From positions 3,625,901 through 3,647,253 of the forward strand of contig FN649751.1 of NCBI GenBank assembly GCA_000310025.1: DNA of 21,353 nucleotides, in the 5' to 3' direction. The first letter of the stretch is position 1, and each line of letters begins with the position of its first letter. Both the position numbers and the translations under genes were made by a program. The DNA is from Ectocarpus siliculosus. Its lineage: Eukaryota > Sar > Phaeophyceae > Ectocarpales > Ectocarpaceae. The notes beneath the pieces are model-generated. The model made no database searches. It saw only the letters and a program-made list of their open reading frames with translations, and was not told the DNA's origin. This document shows positions 9,865 to 16,907 of the stretch, piece by piece.

Positions 9865-12800
9865 TCACTCCAGCACCCACGCACGATACTGTCCCTCTGA
9901 GCCCCAGTAGTTTTCCGGTTGGCAGCGCACCGGCAGCGGTTTCCCGAGCGGGTGGAACTCTAGCGCCACGCTGCGAATTAGGTACCTTTTTTTGGTCCCA
10001 CAAGAGGGAGCGGGGGGGACGAGAGCACGACGGTGCGGAAGGATAAGGGCAAGCACAAGCGGGTCCCTATCCTGACCGAACAGCGGGAAGGAAGGCACCG
10101 GCCGTTCACCGGTATATTTGCGCGGAGGAAGCAACACCAAAGTTCTCACCAGTTGAGCGGGGCAACATGGGGAGGTTGGCTGTCCGTAGTTCGAGCGCCC
10201 AAGGTGACAAGCTTAACCATGACGTTTCCATCGTCCGCGGTACCTTGCAAGCACTGTCCCCACCGCCACCGCGCTACTTTCGCTGACTAGCTTGAGCGGC
10301 GAAACGCTCGTCAAGTCAAAGCTGTCGACCGTAAACTGTAACAAGCGGCAGGGGAGGGAAATCTCGCTCCAAAACGGCCATCCACCACCCTCTCACGCGA
10401 CACTCGTTTTCACGAAGAAAGTACCGTTTCACCGCACGAGCTTAAGAACGGCGCCCCTTTGGTCTGATCGGAAGATTGTGGATCCGGACCGCGGTGCCTG
10501 CCACCCCTGTTGTACATCTCTCGCACCTTTTGCCGGAAGGCGACCCCGCATCGCCCACCACTCTGCCAAGGCGCACCCGCGACCGCGCACACGAGACAGC
10601 AGTCACCCCGTTCTCGGCGTCGTGCTCCTCGACCAAGTGCTCGTCGTCGCAGGGCTCCGCAAAGCTGGAAAACGTGAATAATGGATATGTTATCATGCGT
10701 GTGTGAGTGAAAGTGATCAGAAAAAGGACGTGGCGGCGGCGGGCAGCACGGTAAGGCTTTCGGTCAGGCTAGCGGTCAGAAGTGGCACCGCAGAGCAGAC
10801 GCAGCGCCGCGATGACGAGACAACCCAGAGTGGGGTGGTTGGTAAGATCGAAAATCTTGAGTGGCCTCAGATGGTAACAGTAGTGAGGCCAAAGCCTGTA
10901 GAACGCGCCCCGCGGGGGAGCACAGACAGCAAGAAGTTCTCCATCTCATGAACAGCACGCAACTCTTCCCCACGACTATTAGAGGTTCGTGGGTGACTCG
11001 ATCGACCCGAGGCTGTTGCAGTGCTATGAGACATGACGCCTCCTTTTTCACCTTGGACAGTCGTCCTCTGCTCTTGGCTCCAACTTCCAACCGGAGGTGA
11101 AGAGGGGCAGACCTCCCACGGCGCACGCGTAGAGGCCCTTCTCCCTTGTGTCGAAAACAACCCCCCCGAACAAACCGCCCGTCATCAAAAGGGCCGAACG
11201 AGGAGAGGAGGAAAAAACGGCCGTGAGAGGCAAAAATGTTCTTGACATCACGGCATGAACTATTTCCGAGGGCGTTGTATGCGTCGAGTCCCGTACGATT
11301 TCCCCCATCTTTTATCACCACCATGCCGGCCCGCGGAACGTTCAAGCACAAATACACGCACCGCATTGGCCAGGGCTGTGGGACCCTCCCCTGCCCCCGC
11401 CCCCGCCCCCGAACGAAAAAAGTGTTTGCAGCGGCAATCACTGAAAAAGCAAAAAAAAATCTCGGGAACGGCGATCTTGCTCCGAGTCCCTCACGAGATA
11501 TTGCCTACCACTATATATCTAGCCCAGCAGGCTCCTTCGCCCTGCCGATCTTGCCCGCAACACGCCGCCGAAAGTACTGCTGGGGCAACGTGGGAGCGCG
11601 CCTGCACTAAAATTATTTTTCTCTTTTTTCACCTATGGTCGCGCCAGCCTCGACTTTCATCGTCGTCGTCGTCATCATTGTAGTTGTTGCCGTGATCGTG
11701 CCGAGCTTGAGAGCTTTGTCTGTCGTCTTCCATGGCTCCTCCGAACAGCATCGCCTCTTGCCTGGGCGACAGATGAGAGGCCGCCGCTTTCGTCTTTTCG
11801 GATCAACATGGTGTGAAACGCGACGTACGAGGAAGGGACGGCGCGGACAAACCCAAAAAACAGCGTCGGTGAGGACCCCGGTGTAGAGCATGGCACGCGG
11901 GTTGAAGAGTTAGCTGGTGCTCCAGCTACAAAGGCAAAGATAGGACGTGGAGTAGCTGCTGCTGGGCAAGATACTCGCTGCACGAGTACCTCTGACAAAT
12001 AGTGCGGGAGACGGCGAGGTGCTTTCGTATTTATGCACACAACCCTGCAGCTACTCGTTGGTAGGGTAAGGCCATATGGATTCGATCATTGCTGCGAGTA
12101 AATCGGTCGCCGCTTGGATCTTGTGGTGGCCGGCTGGATTAGCAAAAGAGGTACTGATGTTTGGATGCAAGCACGTATATGTACGTGCATACAATCGAAA
12201 TCTGCCTTCGCGCTTAGCAACTTCGCTGAACTTGAAATAAAAAAAGTGTGAACCATCTCACTTCTGACGGGGTGAAAGGCGTCAGGTCATGCTGGCTTTT
12301 GGACAGCTTCGTGAACCTCGTTGCGAGGTACTCGTCTCGAGTTGTGAGCTCCTGGAAGAGAGCGCATCAATCAACGGCGCGTGCGGCAGTGGTCGGCACG
12401 GGTCAAGGGGGGGCGGTGAGGGGGGCGAGATCAGAGAACAAGGTGGAGTAATTCGTGTGGCCGCTCTGCTCTCAAGGGATGTTTCCACAGCAGTTTCCAC
12501 AAGCGACCCGTGCAACGTTCACCCATCATGTTTTTCTCTTCAGATCTGAGACAGAAGCTCTCGTCGTCCGCGAGTCTACCTGCTGTACTGAAGTACTGCT
12601 TGTAGTGCACGCACCGCCTGCTGTTCGATGCGTGTGTAGGAGTACGCTAAACTCATATTCTCTAGGAAGGATTGACTCTTGGCAAAGAAACGATGCGCGG
12701 AAGCGAAGGGAGACCCCCTCGCAATACCCCCTCGCAACCATGGCATCAAAACTGAACGCACAACATCTGTGCTGCAACCCGAAACATGCGCAGAACGCAG

Positions 12801-13144
12801 GGTTCTGGAAAAGCTTGTGCTGGCTGCAATGAAGTTTGAAAACCTTCATGTACATCAACCGGGGCCCAGAAGGATGAGGAAGCACACGGAAAGTATACAG
12901 GAAGCGAAGGCCAATGCGTAGGGTGCATCGGGAGAACTACCTAATAATGGCGTGGGTGGACTCTGCTTGCCTCTTTGATTCCCTTGCGAGCGATCTCGTC
13001 GTCCATGCGCAGCGGGGAGACGCGCCGCCGCCGAGCGACGTGTTGGTGAGATATTCCTTTCGTGGCAGGAGTAAATGTGTATGCACTCGAGTAGAGAAAG
13101 ACGCCCAACAGAAGAACTACGACGAAGGCCTGTGCACGTGCCAT
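9865..13144 (-). CDS. Plastid-targeted MsrB-fold protein lacking catalytic residues (probable pseudoenzyme)
   Basis: Minus-strand exons are 13144-12971, 12351-12262, 11793-11633, 11144-11052, 10664-10527 and 9985-9865. Phases agree (0,0,2,2,2), giving 258 aa. Residues 1-22 are a hydrophobic signal peptide (VVVLLLGVFLYSSAYTF). A basic segment ending RRRRVSPLRM follows, matching the bipartite plastid presequence of stramenopiles, with Tyr22 where Phe is usual. From ~97 the order follows methionine-R-sulfoxide reductase B: LSPRQEAMLFGG, WRDHREKGLYACAVGG, LPLFTS, CPSFAEPCDDEHLVEEHD, CARSRVRLGRVV, GKRYLIRSVALEF. Active MsrB has RYCxNS; here Leu221 replaces the Cys and Arg223 the Asn. HLGHVF has become RLGRVV. 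The zinc pairs CxxC read C149..G152 and C198..S201. About 25 residues, including six Asp (128-133), are inserted before the first Cys motif, and ~29 residues follow the core. Reductase activity is therefore unlikely; it may be a structural or binding protein. The reading frame is intact, so it is not an obvious pseudogene. Intron 1 appears to use a GC donor. Confidence 0.82.
9986..12970 (-). other. Introns of the MsrB-like gene
   Basis: Introns are 12970-12352, 12261-11794, 11632-11145, 11051-10665 and 10526-9986 (387-619 bp), with coding exons between them. Intron 3 ends with a long pyrimidine tract before ACACAAG. I found no additional exon that keeps the frame, and no other gene. Confidence 0.7.
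12969..12970 (-). other. GC splice donor, intron 1 of the MsrB-like gene
   Basis: Exon 1 ends AAAGAG and is followed by GCAAGC, a good match to the GC-AG donor consensus AG|GCAAGT. Phase 0 joins to exon 2 after CTTCCAG. The only nearby GT alternative is AGA|GTCCAC, also phase 0, which would add Ala-Ser-Arg and matches the donor consensus poorly. Confidence 0.6.
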
Positions 13145-13388
13145 CGCGCACCGCACCACTAGGCGGGAGTGCGCCTGTGTGGGAGAGACACACAGCTGGT
13201 CAGGTTGTATGTAGCAGCCGAGATTTGGAGCAAGGGGGCCGGTGGATAGAACTACAGGCTATGCACCAAGACTGCTATGTGCGGAGCCGCTAGTCAGCCC
13301 CGACGGCGAGCCAGTCCCACCTCAATACACTAGCTAGGTTAGTTAGCATTATCGAGAGATAAAAAGAGTGCAACCTGCTGGACAAACG
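13145..13388. promoter_or_regulatory. Compact divergent promoter region, MsrB-like / NPL4
   Basis: Only 244 bp separate the two start codons, which point in opposite directions, so the core promoters probably overlap or are shared. GATAAAAA at about 13358-13365 is TATA-like but lies within ~30 bases of the NPL4 ATG, too close for an ordinary TATA box with a 5' UTR. The NPL4 ATG has A at -3; the MsrB-like ATG has G at -3 and +4. Confidence 0.55.
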
Positions 13389-14224
13389 ATGATCATCCGA
13401 GTACGGACGCATGCAGGGGTTTGGCGGGTGAACGACGTGGCGCCGGACACGACGATCAAGGAGCTGAGGCAGAGGCTGAGCACGGAGCACAACGCCAACC
13501 TGTCGGACGACACTCGGCAACCCTTGACGCTAAAGCCGAACCCCCGGGGGGACCAGGATACGCTGGCCCTGGAGTCGACGCTGCAGTCGCTGGGACTAGG
13601 GCACGGAGACATGATCCACCTCAACCTCGATGAAAGCATACGGGATATGGCGCACGAGGTAGGGATGCTACGACCTCCTGCTGGTTAGTCCGAGTCTGTT
13701 TTGTGTCAGCTCCCGTGTGTCTCCGCAAGAATGCTGTGTGTACTCGTGGCCGCATTGCTGCTGCTGCTCCCTGGGTGCTCTTTGCTGCGTCGTTGCTTTG
13801 GACCGGGCCCCCTTGATGCACTTACATTGCTTACGAATTGTCGGACGTAGCCAGCACCCGCTGTACCAATGGGAATGCCTTTTGTGTTCCTTCTGTCGAA
13901 GACGATTTTTTGAATTCGCGAAGTTGCAGTTCTGCACAAACAGACCGACACATGTCCGTTTCGACGAAGAGTCGTTTTGTTCTTGTGAGGCCGGTTGCTG
14001 ATTGCTAACCATGCCAGTATTTGCCTGCTGCATGTCCCGTAGTCGTGCATGAGTCCGAATCCTACGTGTTTGTTCGTCTGAAACACAATAGTTGATCCAG
14101 AATAGTCGCAGCAGCCACAAAGCTTTCGCCGGGGATGTGCATAATCAATTGTGGATACTATTTCAGTCCCAGCGCCCACCCCCCGCGTCCCGCGTGTGGT
14201 GTGCGTTATTTCCACAGTTGTTGC

Positions 14225-14263
<39 letters not shown>

Positions 14264-16862
14264 TCTTGTGGGTTCGAGAGGGGTTACCTCTCGCTCAACG
14301 TGGTAGAAACCTTTGCACTGTACCACCACACACCACGCACCACACACCCAGAAGTGACAAGACCTACTCCACCTTACCGGATGCAGACGCTCCTGCAGCA
14401 CTGAAGCACCCGCGAACTGCTGCTGTTCCACCCTTTGCTTCACGCAAGGCAGAGTTGTGTAGTCGTTGAAGGTGAACCTCGCGTCGCGAGTGGTGCAGCA
14501 CGGCGCCAACAACGCTTACACGCGAGCGCACGACAACGAAAAAAACAATGTTACTCCTCGCAGGAGGCCGGAGGGCCGAAGCGAATCAACAAGGACGGCA
14601 CCATCGAGCAGCAGTCGTTCGACGAGATCTCCAACAAGACGGGCTTCCGACCAGGAATGATGAGCCTCAGAAGGTGCGTATACCCGCTACCCTAGGCTGC
14701 CTTTTTTGCAGCACCCTTCGCAAGGATGTTGAGCTTGGTTTTAGTTTTGTAGGGGGTGTGGGGTAGGGGTAGGGGTTTGGGGTTGGGGATACGAAACCCC
14801 CTCTCTCTATTTTCAGAATTACTGCTGTAGCGATACCATGCTCGCGAATGCGGCCCGCCTGTCTGCTGTACCTCTGACAGCGGTGCGGGTGCTTGTCTTG
14901 GCTGTAGCTTGGATCCGACGTGTTTGGTGGACCTATGAAGTTTTGAGAGGCGTGCTTGCGTTGGGTTACCGCGTTTTGGGGTGTCTGTCCGGCACGAGAT
15001 GGGGTCTGATGCCGTGAGTTTGATTCTCTTGAGACTGAAGCGTCGATGCTGGTTTTCGAGATCCTACCCCGACTGGCACACAACAGCAGTCGATGAGTAC
15101 TTGTAGAAGACTTTTGTCGTGTGTCGTCGGTTAGCGTCTCAGAGCAGAGAGGGAGCGGAGAGTATGCCCTCGCGGCTCACACACCCAACCTCGGATTACG
15201 CCGTGGGGCGCAACCGTCCGCTCAATCAGGCGTCGCGAATACTCGAACCGACACAAAACCGTCACTTTGGGAGGGACCTACCTCCTAGCCTCCTAGTGGC
15301 TCTCCCCCCCCTCCCTTGTCTGCCCCTCTCATCTCAACGGAGACCATGGAACCCTTCCCCCCCCCCCCCCTCCCCCTCCTGTCCTCAAACGTTCTCTCTG
15401 GTACGCCCGCGTGTCTGTCCACTCTGTCGTGCCTCTGAAATGCTGCCTGTGTGGCTGTTTTTTGTTTCGTTTAGCATGAAGATGAAGTGGACCCTGGCGG
15501 ACTTCACGGAGATGAACGACCAGTTCACCTTCCGCCTCAAGAAGCCCGAGAAGGGTGTGTGCACCAAGGTCAGCCTCGACTCGGCGGCCTGCAACAGCTT
15601 CCAGTCCTTCGTCAGACAGTTCGGCTTCCACCGAGCGAGGTAAAGAACCGCTCTGGGTCCGTTGTGTGTTCTGTGTGTGTGCATGACGCAGGGAAACGCG
15701 GCTGTGGAACGCGCTGGAATGCTGGGAGAGTTGTGCATTGCCTGTCTTCTTTAGTGGGCTCGGTTCCGATAAAGTATCGTGTAACATATTGTTTTGGGTG
15801 CCTCGGCACGCATCGCGATGTTTTTGTTGCTGCTTTGTCTTCTCCATCCACTGAGGCCATCAGTAGGGGGCTGCAGGCCACCGCCGTTTCTCTCGCTTTC
15901 TGGGGAGTTTGCGCTTCTGATCGCCACAGCCGCCGTCTCTCTTGTACTGCTGTATCGTGCGTCTGCCTGCAGCTTCCGTCTCTTTCGAGTGACAACTTTC
16001 CCTTCGCCTTCCTTCCTCTTCTCGTGTCGTGATTTTGTCGCTGTTTTTGGCCTCTGTTGCTGCTTTCTATCCCCCTGGGGTGGCAAACGTGATGTGACAT
16101 GACAGGATGGGTTATCTCTACGGGCACTTCACGGACGACGACACCAAGGTACAGTAGGTCGGCCCATCAAGTCAGTGTCACCCTCAGAGGAAAAAACACG
16201 GAAACGTTCCCAACACGACGCCCGCGTTTCCTATCCATGTCTCCGGGTCGAAGCTGGACACACACTGCTGCCGTGATTCAAGAATGTAGGGTGGCAGCTG
16301 CAAGGGTTGCATAGCAAAATTCGATCGAATCGTATTTCGACGCGGTGGTCAAAAGCATCTGAACTGGCTCAACGCTTGTCGAAAACTTCGCACATCAAAA
16401 CGCACAAGGGGCAAGCAGTCTTCCTCGGTATCCTCAGCTTGATCTCGGTTCTTATGGTTGTTTGTTTGTTCAGGTCCGTGTGGAATGCGTGTACGAGCCC
16501 CCACAGGAGAATTACCCGGAGGGGTTCCAGGTGTCGGAGGACCCAAAGGCCGACACGGTGGAGGCGTTGGCGGGACTGTTGGGTCTCAAGAGGGTGAGTG
16601 GCAGGGACGGACGGGGGAGAGGAAGCGGGACGGGTGAGGGGAAGAGGAAGGGGGAGAAGAAGAGAGGGAGGGAAGGAGAACGAAAGAGGTGTGTACAAAA
16701 AGAGGTGTGTACAAGTACACAGAGGTAGACAGGGAGGGGGGGAGAAATGTTGGTGTGTCTTGCGGGCTTCTAGGGACAAGAGAGAGAGACAGGAGGGCAT
16801 GTTTCACGCGGGGTAGAGTAGGGTAGGGTAGGGGGTGTTGGTTGGCGGCGCTCGGGTGCTGG

Positions 16863-16907
<45 letters not shown>

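Noticed and set aside
10219-10333. Possible extra minus-strand exon encoding FTVDSFDLTSVSPLKLV
   Set aside because: It has a fair acceptor and donor, but inserting it between exons 5 and 6 of the MsrB-like gene shifts the frame into a stop, and it would split the KRYLIRS strand.
11161-11308. Upstream extension of MsrB-like exon 4 (TGGLFGGVVFD) and a frameshift in the seven-base G run at about 11161-11167
   Set aside because: Exon 3 ends at a GTGAAA donor whose phase matches an acceptor at ACACAAG, giving WRDHREKG as in MsrB; the upstream part is the pyrimidine tract of the intron.
14226-16903. CRISPR array or coding poly-Gln
   Set aside because: Pure triplet repeats inside introns of a eukaryotic gene; no spacers and no in-phase exon.
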